From positions 1-13,778 of the forward strand of contig JAEENW010000033.1 of the NCBI GenBank assembly GCA_016283945.1: a stretch of 13,778 nt of DNA. Reading direction: 5' to 3'. Shown piece by piece: positions 1 through 7,406 of the stretch. Position 1 is the stretch's first letter; each line of letters begins with the position of its first letter. A program made the translations under genes and the position numbers. The notes under the pieces were generated by a model. The model searched no databases, was not told the DNA's origin, and saw only the letters and a list, made by a program, of their open reading frames with translations. The stretch comes from Bacillota bacterium (GTDB taxonomy: Bacteria > Bacillota > Clostridia > Peptostreptococcales > Anaerovoracaceae).

Positions 1-721
1 AGATGTTGTGGAGCAGCCTGCCCATGATCTTGTTGGAGTTTCCGAGCGCATCCGCGATCTTGCCCGCGGAGTGTCCGCCCTTGAGGCCCTTTACGGAGAT
101 CTTAACGGCCTTGCCCTCTGCGGGCTGCCAGTCCTGGGAGATGGACCAGGTTATCTCCTGGGCTCCGGCGCTGGTGACGCAGGTCTGGCCCTCGCCGCCG
201 CCGTCGAGTCCGATGAGTCTTCTTCCCTTGATCTTTGAGTAATCGAAGCGCAGCGCGCCCCAGAAGCCGACCTCCTCGCCCGAGGTGAAGAGGAACTCGA
301 ATGGAGGATGGGCGAAGGTATCGCCGTCCTTGTCCATGAGCGCGAGCATATATGCGCAGCCCTTGCCGTCGTCGGCTCCGAGCGTGGTCCCCTTGGCGTG
401 CAGGACGCGCTTCTCGTCCACGTAGAGCTCGAGGCCATCCTTTGAGAAGTCGTGGTCGGAATCCTTGTTCTTCTCGTTGACCATGTCGATGTGGGCCTGA
501 AGGATGACAGGAGGCAGGTCCTCGCAGCCCGGGCTTCCGGGCTTCTTTACGAGGACGTTGTTAAACTCGTCGTGGTATACCTCGAGTCCGAGATCCTTCG
601 CGACGCTCTCGATCCAGTCTGCGGCCGCCTTCTCGTTGTAGGAGCCTCTGGGGATCGCGGAGAGCTCCTCAAAATACTTCAGGGGGAGCTTGGGTTCGTA
701 TTCGGAGAGAATGTATTTCAT
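1..721 (-). CDS. pepD: PepD-type cytosolic zinc dipeptidase (aminoacyl-histidine dipeptidase, M20), N-terminal part
   Basis: Partial gene: 240 codons from the ATG at 721 reach the left edge, about half of the usual 480-490 residues. The family hydrolyses dipeptides such as Xaa-His in the cytoplasm with two metal ions. M20 metal-site motifs are visible: LQAHIDMV (H77, and D79 that orients it), LGADDGKG (bridging D117), TSGEEVG (base E149, ligand E150) and LIGLDG (D173). KGLKGGHSAG (211-220), the start of the lid/dimerisation domain, is also present. The final His ligand lies outside the window. The start is supported by AAAGAGG about 8 bases upstream and by the promoter at 802-830. The stretch after D173 (GGGEGQTCVTSAG) lacks the acidic run common in PepD, so substrate preference may differ. 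Family assignment is firm; the exact substrate is not. Confidence 0.9.
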   Translation of the reverse strand, partial: MKYILSEYEPKLPLKYFEELSAIPRGSYNEKAAADWIESVAKDLGLEVYHDEFNNVLVKKPGSPGCEDLPPVILQAHIDMVNEKNKDSDHDFSKDGLELYVDEKRVLHAKGTTLGADDGKGCAYMLALMDKDGDTFAHPPFEFLFTSGEEVGFWGALRFDYSKIKGRRLIGLDGGGEGQTCVTSAGAQEITWSISQDWQPAEGKAVKISVKGLKGGHSAGKIADALGNSNKIMGRLLHNI

Positions 722-738
722 TGAGATTACCTCTTTCC

Positions 739-785
739 GGCGGCGTTTTAGATGCCGCCAACTAAGCGTTATGTTGCGAGCAACA
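739..785. promoter_or_regulatory. Hairpin and 14-base palindrome in the pepD leader
   Basis: Two inverted repeats lie between the presumed pepD transcription start and its start codon. One is a perfect palindrome, TGTTGCGAGCAACA (772-785; 6-base arms, 2-base centre). The other is a hairpin with GGCGGC (739-744) pairing with GCCGCC (754-759) across a 9-base loop, just upstream of the ribosome-binding site. The palindrome could be a repressor operator downstream of the promoter, and the hairpin could affect translation. Both roles are inferred from position only. Confidence 0.4.
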
Positions 786-801
786 AATAATATCGGCAAA
801 A

Positions 802-830
802 ATTATACATCGCAAACAATGGAAAATCAA
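802..830 (-). promoter_or_regulatory. Promoter of the pepD-like gene
   Basis: Read on the minus strand, a -35 hexamer TTGATT (825-830) and a perfect -10 TATAAT (802-807) are separated by 17 bases, a good sigma-A/sigma-70 match. Transcription would begin near 795, giving a leader of roughly 75 bases before the ATG at 721. It is back to back with the promoter at 869-877. Confidence 0.7.
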
Positions 831-868
831 GAGCTTGCTCCGCCTCTATTCTAAAACCGCTCCCGGAA

Positions 869-877
869 TGGTATAAT
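869..877 (+). promoter_or_regulatory. Extended -10 promoter of the phosphohexomutase gene
   Basis: TGGTATAAT is a perfect TATAAT (872-877) preceded by a TGn extension. The -35 region is weak: TTCTAA at 849-854, 17 bases upstream, matches three of six positions. An extended -10 commonly compensates for this. Transcription would start near 884, immediately before the tandem repeat in the leader. Confidence 0.65.
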
Positions 878-889
878 ATCTGTATGCTC

Positions 890-935
890 TTCGGGCAGCC
901 GCAGGCTGTAAATTCGGGCTGCCGGAGGCTGTGTA
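890..935 (+). repeat. Imperfect 23-bp tandem repeat in the phosphohexomutase leader
   Basis: Two adjacent 23-base units (890-912 and 913-935) both begin TTCGGGC and share the core AGGCTGT; 19 of 23 positions agree. Unit 1 can form its own hairpin (CAGCC 896-900 with GGCTG 904-908). Alternatively, GGCAGCC of unit 1 (894-900) can pair with GGCTGCC of unit 2 (917-923), so the two folds exclude each other. The repeat fills most of the predicted 70-base leader, ending 6 bases before the GGAG ribosome-binding site at 942-945. Confidence 0.6.
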
Positions 936-953
936 TTCATTGGAGAAACTGGT

Positions 954-2462
954 ATGAAATCATATTCCGCGCTGCAGAACGGCAGCGATATAAGGGGAAC
1001 CGCTTCTGACATGCTCGGAAGGGCGGTGGATCTTGACGCTCAGGCCGCGTGGGACCTCAGCCTAGCATTCGGAAAGTGGCTCGCCGCCAAGTGCGGCAGG
1101 CCCGCGTCAGAGCTCAGCGTAGCCGTCGGCCGCGACTCGAGGCTCAGCGGGCCGGAGCTTCAGAACACCGTGGGAGACGCGCTGTTCTCCCTCGGGATCA
1201 AAGTGCTCGACTGCGGGCTCGCCTCTACGCCGGCCATGTTCATGAGCTGCGTCTTCCCCGAGTGCTCGGCAGACGGAGCGGTGATGATAACCGCGAGCCA
1301 TCTGCCCGCCGACAGGAACGGCTTCAAGTATTTCACGAAGACGGGAGGCCTCGACAGGCCCGACATAGCCGAGATCGTGCGACTCGCGGAGGAGCAGGAA
1401 ACGCCTCTCAGGGACGATATAAGCGATTTCGAGAGCTTCGGCCTCATGGAGCTGTACTGCGCCCACCTCAGGAGGGTGATAGCGGACGGGCTCGGAGCGG
1501 ATGAGTCCGAAAAGCCCCTCGCGGGCATGAAGATCGCGGTCGACGCGGGCGGAGGCGCCGGAGGCTTCTACGTCTCCGGGGTGCTGGAGCCGCTCGGAGC
1601 GGACTGCTCTGGCAGCATATACCTCGAGCCTGACGGGCTCTTCACGGGCCACGTACCCAACCCCGAGTCCCCTCAGGCGATGGAGGCTGTGTGCGGCGCC
1701 GCGAAGGCTGCCGGAGCCGACCTCGGCCTCATCTTCGACACCGACGTGGATAGAGCCGCCGCCGTGGGCTCTAACGGCAAGCCCATAGCGCGCAACGCCG
1801 CCATCGCTCTCGCCGCGGCCATAGTCGCAGACAGCCATCCGGGCTGTACGGTCGTGACCGACAGCGTGACGAGCGGGCATCTTCGTGAATTCCTCGAGGA
1901 TAAGCTGGGGCTCAGGCAGCTCCGCTACCAGAGGGGCTACCGCAACGTCATAAACAAGGCCCTCGCGCTGGGCTGGGAGGGCGTCGACGCGCAGCTCGCG
2001 ATCGAGACCTCGGGCCACGCGGCTCTCAGGGAGAACTATTTCCTCGACGACGGCGCCTACCTCGCAGCGAAGATCGCGGTCAAGGCCGCGCAGATGAAGA
2101 AGCTCGGCAAGGGCGTTGAGGACTGCATCGCGGAGCTGAAGGAGCCCGCGGAGGCTGCCGAATACAGGATCCCTGTAAAGGCGGAGGACTTCAAGAGCTA
2201 CGCGGACGGGGTGCTCAGCGCCGTGACCGCAGCGGTCGAGGCGGGCGAGCTTCCCGGCATGAAACTCGAGCTCCCGAACTACGAGGGAGTGCGCGTCAGC
2301 GCGGATCCGGAGCACGGCAACGGCTGGTTCCTCATCAGGAAGTCCCTGCACGAGCCCCTCATGCCCGTGAACGTGGAATCGGACAGCGAGGGCGGCGCGG
2401 AGATGATAAAGGACGCCCTGTACGGGCTGCTCGCCTCGTTCAGGGGTCTGGAGCTCTCATGA
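954..2462 (+). CDS. Phosphoglucomutase/phosphomannomutase-family phosphohexomutase
   Basis: A 502-residue alpha-D-phosphohexomutase, which interconverts hexose 1- and 6-phosphates through a phosphoserine, probably feeding sugar-nucleotide and cell-envelope synthesis. The four-domain signatures appear in order: DIRGTA near the N-terminus (12-17), the phosphoserine loop TASHLPADRNG (S115), the metal loop DTDVDR (D262, D264, D266), the sugar-specificity loop ETSGHA (351-356) and the C-terminal phosphate-binding region RKSLHEP (462-468). TASHLP instead of TASHNP places it in a less-studied branch that also includes plant and cyanobacterial proteins, so glucose versus mannose specificity is open. 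The ATG at 954 follows GGAG by 8 bases. No clear terminator follows; the FMN enzyme gene begins 102 bases downstream and may be cotranscribed. Confidence 0.9.
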   Translation: MKSYSALQNGSDIRGTASDMLGRAVDLDAQAAWDLSLAFGKWLAAKCGRPASELSVAVGRDSRLSGPELQNTVGDALFSLGIKVLDCGLASTPAMFMSCVFPECSADGAVMITASHLPADRNGFKYFTKTGGLDRPDIAEIVRLAEEQETPLRDDISDFESFGLMELYCAHLRRVIADGLGADESEKPLAGMKIAVDAGGGAGGFYVSGVLEPLGADCSGSIYLEPDGLFTGHVPNPESPQAMEAVCGAAKAAGADLGLIFDTDVDRAAAVGSNGKPIARNAAIALAAAIVADSHPGCTVVTDSVTSGHLREFLEDKLGLRQLRYQRGYRNVINKALALGWEGVDAQLAIETSGHAALRENYFLDDGAYLAAKIAVKAAQMKKLGKGVEDCIAELKEPAEAAEYRIPVKAEDFKSYADGVLSAVTAAVEAGELPGMKLELPNYEGVRVSADPEHGNGWFLIRKSLHEPLMPVNVESDSEGGAEMIKDALYGLLASFRGLELS

Positions 2463-2564
2463 CAGCGCTTCTCCCGCTCAGGATGATTGCAAAGCTATAA
2501 AACGATCCGATACACCATATCCCAAACGTCAGCATACGATCTTACAGGAAAGAGGTAAACGATC

Positions 2565-3593
2565 ATGAAAGATTTCTCCGAGGTCATCGCGGCGGCGAGA
2601 GGCCGCATAGGCGATAAGTGCAAGGCCTGCCCCGTGTGCAACGGAGCCGCCTGCAGGAACTCCATACCCGGCCCCGGCGCGAAGGGCATAGGCGACAGCG
2701 CCATGCGCAACTACAGCGCCTGGCAGGCCGTGCGCCTCAACATGGACACCATCTGCGCCTCCGGCGACCCCGACATGAGCCTCGAGCTCTTCGGGAAGAA
2801 GTTCGCGCTCCCGGTCTTCGCGGGACCCGTAGGAGCGGTCAATCTGCACTACTCCGATCTCTACACGGACGCGAGCTATAACGACGTGCTCGTCAAGGCC
2901 TGCGCCGACAGCGGCATAGCGGCCTTCACGGGCGACGGCGTCGACATCAAGGTCATGCAGGCAGCCCTCGCCGCCATAAGCAAGGCCGGCGGCACCGGAG
3001 TGCCGACCGTCAAGCCCTGGGACATGGAGACCGTGGCCGCCAAGATGAAGCTCGTCTCCGAGGCAGCCCCCTTCGCGGTCGCCATGGACATAGACGCCGC
3101 CGGACTTCCCTTCCTCAAGGGCCTCAATCCCCCTGCGGGCAGCAAGGCCGTAGAGGAGCTGAAGGAGATCTGCGCCATGGCCGGCCGTCCCTTCATACTC
3201 AAGGGCATCATGACCGTCAAGGGCGCTCTCAAGGCCGCTGAGGCCGGCGCCGCGGGCATCGTGGTCTCCAATCACGGAGGCAGGGTGCTCGATTCCTGCC
3301 CCGCGACCGCCGAGGTTCTCCCCGAGATCGCGGAGGCTCTCAAGGGCTCCGGGCTCAAGATCCTCGTCGACGGCGGCATCAGGACCGGCGTGGACGTCTT
3401 CAAGGCCCTGGCCATGGGCGCGGACGCCGTCATCGTAGCCAGGCCTTTCGTTACCGCGGTCTACGGCGGAGCCGAGGAGGGAGTATCGCTGCTCGTGAAG
3501 AAGTTCGCGGCAGAGCTCGACGACACCATGAGGATGTGCGGAGCCGCCTCGCTCGCGGACATCGACTCCTCCATGGTAAGGCTTCCGAAATAG
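2565..3593 (+). CDS. FMN-dependent alpha-hydroxy-acid oxidase-fold protein with N-terminal Cys cluster
   Basis: A 342-residue TIM-barrel flavoprotein related to lactate/glycolate oxidases and type 2 isopentenyl-diphosphate isomerase. The C-terminal half holds the FMN and catalytic signatures: FILKGIMT (flavin-contacting K213), SNHGGRVLD (catalytic-type H237, R240), LVDGGIRTG (D269 and phosphate loop) and MGADAVIVARPF (284-295). The residues that hold the carboxylate in true hydroxy-acid oxidases are not seen: the usual QLYV strand is replaced by VPTVKPW (146-152), and the TVDTPRLG-like segment by AMDIDAAG (173-180). Residues 19-30 contain four cysteines in CX2CX2CX4C spacing, followed by a GPGAKG motif. 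Similar proteins are common in Clostridia, but I know of no assigned substrate. The start is fixed by AGGAAAGAGG (2547-2555) upstream of the ATG. Confidence 0.82.
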   Translation: MKDFSEVIAAARGRIGDKCKACPVCNGAACRNSIPGPGAKGIGDSAMRNYSAWQAVRLNMDTICASGDPDMSLELFGKKFALPVFAGPVGAVNLHYSDLYTDASYNDVLVKACADSGIAAFTGDGVDIKVMQAALAAISKAGGTGVPTVKPWDMETVAAKMKLVSEAAPFAVAMDIDAAGLPFLKGLNPPAGSKAVEELKEICAMAGRPFILKGIMTVKGALKAAEAGAAGIVVSNHGGRVLDSCPATAEVLPEIAEALKGSGLKILVDGGIRTGVDVFKALAMGADAVIVARPFVTAVYGGAEEGVSLLVKKFAAELDDTMRMCGAASLADIDSSMVRLPK

Positions 3594-3645
3594 CGCCTTA
3601 AGGCGCCGCCGCGCGGCTACGGCAGGCGCCTGCGGCTTCCTTTTC
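3593..3645 (+). terminator. Possible GC-rich hairpin terminator after the FMN enzyme gene
   Basis: The palindrome GCGCCTTAAGGCGC (3593-3606) starts on the last base of the stop codon. A further GC-rich segment follows, with GCCGC (3608-3612) able to pair with GCGGC (3632-3636) around the palindrome GCAGGCGCCTGC (3622-3633), and then TTCCTTTT (3637-3644). The T-tract is interrupted and several folds compete, so termination efficiency is uncertain. Confidence 0.4.
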
Positions 3646-3693
3646 CCGCCCCGCACATATCGTGCAGAGCGGGCGCGTCATCCCATAAAATCC

Positions 3694-3755
3694 ACAATAT
3701 ATTGTTTCCGCTATGGCATTGCCATCGCTGCCTGTGCTATAATACCGTATTATAG
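3694..3755. repeat. Three consecutive inverted repeats over the dnaE promoter
   Basis: Three perfect palindromes sit in 62 bases: ACAATATATTGT (3694-3705); ATGGCA-T-TGCCAT (3713-3725), extendable to 3710-3728 with one mismatch per arm; and CTATAATA-CCG-TATTATAG (3737-3755). The second covers the -35 region and the third covers the whole -10 and the presumed start site. Their centres lie about 19-20 and 27 bases apart (roughly two and two-and-a-half helical turns). This is the layout expected for dimeric regulator sites, though the three sequences differ from one another. Function is inferred. Confidence 0.55.
3735..3743 (+). promoter_or_regulatory. Extended -10 promoter of dnaE
   Basis: TGCTATAAT is a perfect TATAAT (3738-3743) with a TGn extension. 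No good -35 is present at normal spacing (TGGCAT at 3714-3719, 18 bases away, is poor); TTGCCA at 3719-3724 is only 13 bases away. Transcription would start near 3750, inside the inverted repeat 3737-3755, leaving a leader of about 33 bases. The ribosome-binding site is AGGA (3774-3777), 5 bases before the ATG. Confidence 0.6.
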
Positions 3756-3782
3756 TATCCCCTCACGGGAGACAGGACAGCG

Positions 3783-6700
3783 ATGGCATTTACTCATCTT
3801 CACGTACATACAGAATACAGCCTGCTCGACGGCGCGGCCAGGATAGACAAGCTGGTCGCGAGGGCCAAGGAGCTTGGCATGAGCTCTCTCGCGATCACCG
3901 ATCACGGGGTCATGTTCGGCGCGGTCCAGTTCTACGAGCAGTGCAAAAAGCAGGGCATCAAGCCCATCATAGGCTGCGAGGTGTACACCGCTCCCCGCAC
4001 CCGCTTCGACAAGGACCCCGTGCTCGACAGGAATCAGTGGCACCTCATACTGCTCTGCAAGGACGATACCGGCTACCGCAACCTGATCAAGATCGTCTCC
4101 GACGCCTACAGGGAGGGCTTCTACTACAAGCCCAGAGTCGACCACGAGCTGCTCTCGCGTCACAGCGAGGGCCTCATCTGCATGTCCGCCTGCCTGGCGG
4201 GCAAGGTCCAGAACGAGCTGCTGAACGGCAACTACGGAGGAGCCAGGGCAGAGGCCCTGAAGCTCATCGAGATCTTCGGCAAGGAGAACTTCTACCTGGA
4301 GATCCAGGACCAGGGGCTTCCCGAGGAGGTCGGGGTCAACGAAGGTCTAAAGCGCCTCTCCGCGGAGCTCGGAGTGCCTCTCGCAGCGACCAACGACGTC
4401 CACTACGTCGACCGCGGAGACGCCGTCGCGCACGACGTGCTGCTCTGCATGCAGACCAAGACCAACCTCGCCGATCCTGACCGCATGCGCTTCGGAAGCG
4501 ACCAGTTCTATCTCAAATCCGAGGAGGAGATGAGGGAGCTCTTCGCGGACATACCCGAGGCCTGCGACATCACGAACGAGATCGCGGAGCGCTGCAGCTT
4601 CGATTTCCAGTTCGGGACCTACCACATACCGCAGTTCCCGGTCCCCGAGGGCTACGACGAGCACAGCTTTTTCGAGACGCTCTGCTGGAGCGGTCTCGAG
4701 CACAGATACGGGAGCACCGAACCCGCCCCGTCGAGCTTCAGGAAGCTGCCCCCGGCCGCGCCCGAGGATCCCTCAGTCCTCGCGCCGACCGTCTCCGAGG
4801 AGCTCAGGGAGCGCATGCGCTACGAGGTCGAGACCATTGAGCAGATGGGCTACGTGGGCTACTTCCTCATCGTCTGGGACTTCGTAAACTACGCCAAGGG
4901 CCAGGGCATCATGGTCGGCCCCGGAAGGGGCTCCGCCGCGGGCTCCATAGTCTCCTACTGCATGGAGATCACCGACATCGACCCCATACACTACGGCCTG
5001 ATATTCGAGCGCTTCCTCAACCGCGAGAGGGTATCCATGCCCGATATCGACATGGACTTCTGCATCGAGAGGCGCGGCGAGGTCATCGACTATGTCAAGC
5101 GCCGCTATGGTGTCGACAACGTCTCGCAGATCTCGACCTTCGGAACGCTCAAGGCCCGCGCGGTGTTCAAGGACGTCGCCAAAGTCATGGAGGTGCCCTT
5201 CAGCAGGTCGCTCGAGATCTCCAAGATGATCCCCGACGATCTGAAGATCACGCTCGATAAGGCGCTCGAGAAGAGCCCCGACTTCAAGAACGTATACGAC
5301 AGCGACCCCCTGATCAAAAAGGTCGTCGACACCGCCAAGTCCCTCGAGGGCCTGGCCAGGCACTCCTCGACCCACGCCGCGGGCGTCGTGATCTCCAAGG
5401 ATCCCGTGGACGTCTACGTTCCTCTGGTGATGGCGCAGACAGGCCTCGCGACCCAGTTCACCATGACCGAGATCGAGCATCTCGGCCTGCTCAAGATGGA
5501 CTTCCTCGGCCTCAGGAACCTCACCGCCATACGCGAGTGCCTCAGGCTCATCAAGGAGTCCGAGGGCATAGACATAGACCTCCACAGCATCGACATGAAC
5601 GATCCCGAGGTCTACAAGCTCATAGCGAGCGGCAACACGATCGGCATATTCCAGCTTGAATCCGGCGGGATGACCTCCTTCATTAAGGACCTTCAGCCTG
5701 ACTGCCTCGAGGACCTCATAGCGGGCATCTCGCTCTACAGACCGGGCCCGATGGACTCCATCCCGACCTACGTCGACTGCAAGAAGCACCCGGAACACAT
5801 CAAGTACATCACCCCCGAGCTCGAGTCCATACTCTCTCCGACCTACGGCTGCATAGTCTACCAGGAGCAGGTAATGGACATAGTCCGCAAGCTCGGAGGC
5901 TTCAGCTACGGCCGCGCCGACGAGGTGCGCCGCGCCATGTCCAAGAAGAAGCTGGAGAAGATGGAGAAGGAAAGGCAGGCCTTCGTCTACGGAGACGAGA
6001 AGAACGGCGTCCCCGGCTGCATCAAGCTCGGCATCTCCGAGGAGATAGGAAACAGCATCTACGACCAGCTCATCAGCTTCGCGTCCTACGCCTTCAACAA
6101 GTCGCACGCCGCGGCTTACGCGGTAGTCGCGTACCAGACCGCCTGGCTCAAGCGCTATCATCCCGCCGCCTTCATGGCCTCGCTGATGAGCTATCCCGCG
6201 GACAACAAGGCCGTAGCGGTGCTGATCAGAAACGCCGCCGAGATGGGGATCAAGACCCTCTCCCCGAGCGTCAATTCCAGCGAGCTCCACTTCTCGGTCG
6301 AGAACGGCTGCATACGCTACGGAATGCTCGGCGTCAAGCACGTGGGAGAGGCCGTGGTCCAGGAGATCATAGCCGCGCGCTCCCGCAAGATGCCGGCGGA
6401 CATCTTCGAGTTCGTCGACGGCCTGGACATCCATAAGGTCAACAAGGGCGCGCTCGAATCCCTGATAAAGGCCGGCGCCATGGACTGCTTCCCCGGCAGC
6501 CGCGCGCAGAAGCTCGCCGCGATAGGCGACCTGCTCGACAGCGCCCAGAGCACCATCAAGAACAACCTCGAGGGACAGATCTCGCTGTTCAGCATGGCGG
6601 GCGGACCCTCGATAAAGATAGAGAGGGAGCTCCCCCCGGTCGAGGAGTTCCCCAGGAGCGAGCTCCTCTCCATGGAGAAGGAGATGCTCGGAGTCTACAT

Positions 6701-7406
6701 CTCCGGCCATCCCCTCGACGAGTACGCGGAGAGGATAAGGGAGCTGGCGGACATGGACACATCCAGGCTCGCGCCCGCCGACGAGGAGGGCGACGGCATG
6801 CAGTCTCTCGAGTCCGAGGAGGAGGACGAACCCGCCGGAGCTTCCGACGAGGACAGCCGCCCCAAGGACGGGACCTCCGTCACCATGGCCGGCATCATAG
6901 TCTCCAAGAAGACGATGATCACCAAGAAGGGCACCATGATGGCCTTCGTGGAGCTCGAGGATCTCTACGGAGAGATCGAGGTCGTCGTCTTCCCCAAGGT
7001 CTTCGAGCTCGACAGGGTCTGGCTCGAGGAGGACAATATAGTCGTCATCCGAGGCAGGCTCGACATGAAGGAGAACGAGGCGAAGCTCCTGGCCGAGCGC
7101 ATCGTCCCCATAGAGAACTGCACGGAGAAGCCCGAGGGCGGAAACCGCAGGAACGAGGCGCCGCCTCCTCCGAAGGTGGAGGTCCCGCTGGTGAAGATAG
7201 TTATCCCGCGCGAGTACTCCGAGGAGCAGGGCCTCAAGACCTTCAAGAGGCTCGCGAAGAGCTTCCGTGGCGACACCCCGGTCGCGATACTGGTCTCCGC
7301 CACCGGAAACAAGTTCAAGCCGGACTACGACCTCTGGATAGATCCCACGCCGGAGTTCATAGAATCCACCCGAAGGGTGTTCGGCACGGATTGTTTCAGA
7401 AATTGA
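3783..7406 (+). CDS. dnaE: DNA polymerase III alpha subunit DnaE
   Basis: A 1207-residue C-family replicative polymerase that extends primers on the sliding clamp. The N-terminal PHP domain keeps a full set of putative metal ligands: H7/H9 of HLHVHTEYS, D16, H41 of ITDHG, E66 of GCEVY, H87, C137, and D205/H207 of NDVHY. The polymerase core shows GPGRGSAAGS (379-388), the catalytic Asp pair in PDIDMDF (420-426), the third Asp in LLKMDFLGL (D573) and SLYRPGPM. The clamp-binding motif is QISLF (932-936). An OB fold (about 1030-1110) and a C-terminal domain follow. Two low-complexity insertions stand out: a Pro/Ala-rich one (about 311-338) and an acidic one (about 996-1028). There is no PolC-type exonuclease insertion. 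The first dozen codons are AT-richer than the rest. Confidence 0.97.
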   Translation: MAFTHLHVHTEYSLLDGAARIDKLVARAKELGMSSLAITDHGVMFGAVQFYEQCKKQGIKPIIGCEVYTAPRTRFDKDPVLDRNQWHLILLCKDDTGYRNLIKIVSDAYREGFYYKPRVDHELLSRHSEGLICMSACLAGKVQNELLNGNYGGARAEALKLIEIFGKENFYLEIQDQGLPEEVGVNEGLKRLSAELGVPLAATNDVHYVDRGDAVAHDVLLCMQTKTNLADPDRMRFGSDQFYLKSEEEMRELFADIPEACDITNEIAERCSFDFQFGTYHIPQFPVPEGYDEHSFFETLCWSGLEHRYGSTEPAPSSFRKLPPAAPEDPSVLAPTVSEELRERMRYEVETIEQMGYVGYFLIVWDFVNYAKGQGIMVGPGRGSAAGSIVSYCMEITDIDPIHYGLIFERFLNRERVSMPDIDMDFCIERRGEVIDYVKRRYGVDNVSQISTFGTLKARAVFKDVAKVMEVPFSRSLEISKMIPDDLKITLDKALEKSPDFKNVYDSDPLIKKVVDTAKSLEGLARHSSTHAAGVVISKDPVDVYVPLVMAQTGLATQFTMTEIEHLGLLKMDFLGLRNLTAIRECLRLIKESEGIDIDLHSIDMNDPEVYKLIASGNTIGIFQLESGGMTSFIKDLQPDCLEDLIAGISLYRPGPMDSIPTYVDCKKHPEHIKYITPELESILSPTYGCIVYQEQVMDIVRKLGGFSYGRADEVRRAMSKKKLEKMEKERQAFVYGDEKNGVPGCIKLGISEEIGNSIYDQLISFASYAFNKSHAAAYAVVAYQTAWLKRYHPAAFMASLMSYPADNKAVAVLIRNAAEMGIKTLSPSVNSSELHFSVENGCIRYGMLGVKHVGEAVVQEIIAARSRKMPADIFEFVDGLDIHKVNKGALESLIKAGAMDCFPGSRAQKLAAIGDLLDSAQSTIKNNLEGQISLFSMAGGPSIKIERELPPVEEFPRSELLSMEKEMLGVYISGHPLDEYAERIRELADMDTSRLAPADEEGDGMQSLESEEEDEPAGASDEDSRPKDGTSVTMAGIIVSKKTMITKKGTMMAFVELEDLYGEIEVVVFPKVFELDRVWLEEDNIVVIRGRLDMKENEAKLLAERIVPIENCTEKPEGGNRRNEAPPPPKVEVPLVKIVIPREYSEEQGLKTFKRLAKSFRGDTPVAILVSATGNKFKPDYDLWIDPTPEFIESTRRVFGTDCFRN

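Noticed and set aside
8..238. Plus-strand open frames over the left-edge gene
   Set aside because: They lie on the opposite strand of the PepD-like frame, which has all catalytic motifs, a promoter and a ribosome-binding site.
1107..2351. 414-codon minus-strand open frame opposite the phosphohexomutase (and similar ones at 2529-3656, 10299-11753 and 11837-13201)
   Set aside because: Same cause: antisense shadows of well-supported genes, without ribosome-binding sites or family motifs.
2487..2515. TTGCAA plus ATACAC as a promoter for the FMN enzyme gene
   Set aside because: Spacing is right but the -10 match is poor; cotranscription with the upstream gene is equally possible.
3719..3743. TTGCCA (3719-3724) as the -35 for the dnaE -10
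   Set aside because: The spacer is only 13 bases, too short for a normal promoter; the TGn extension explains the -10 better, and TTGCCA is part of the palindrome.
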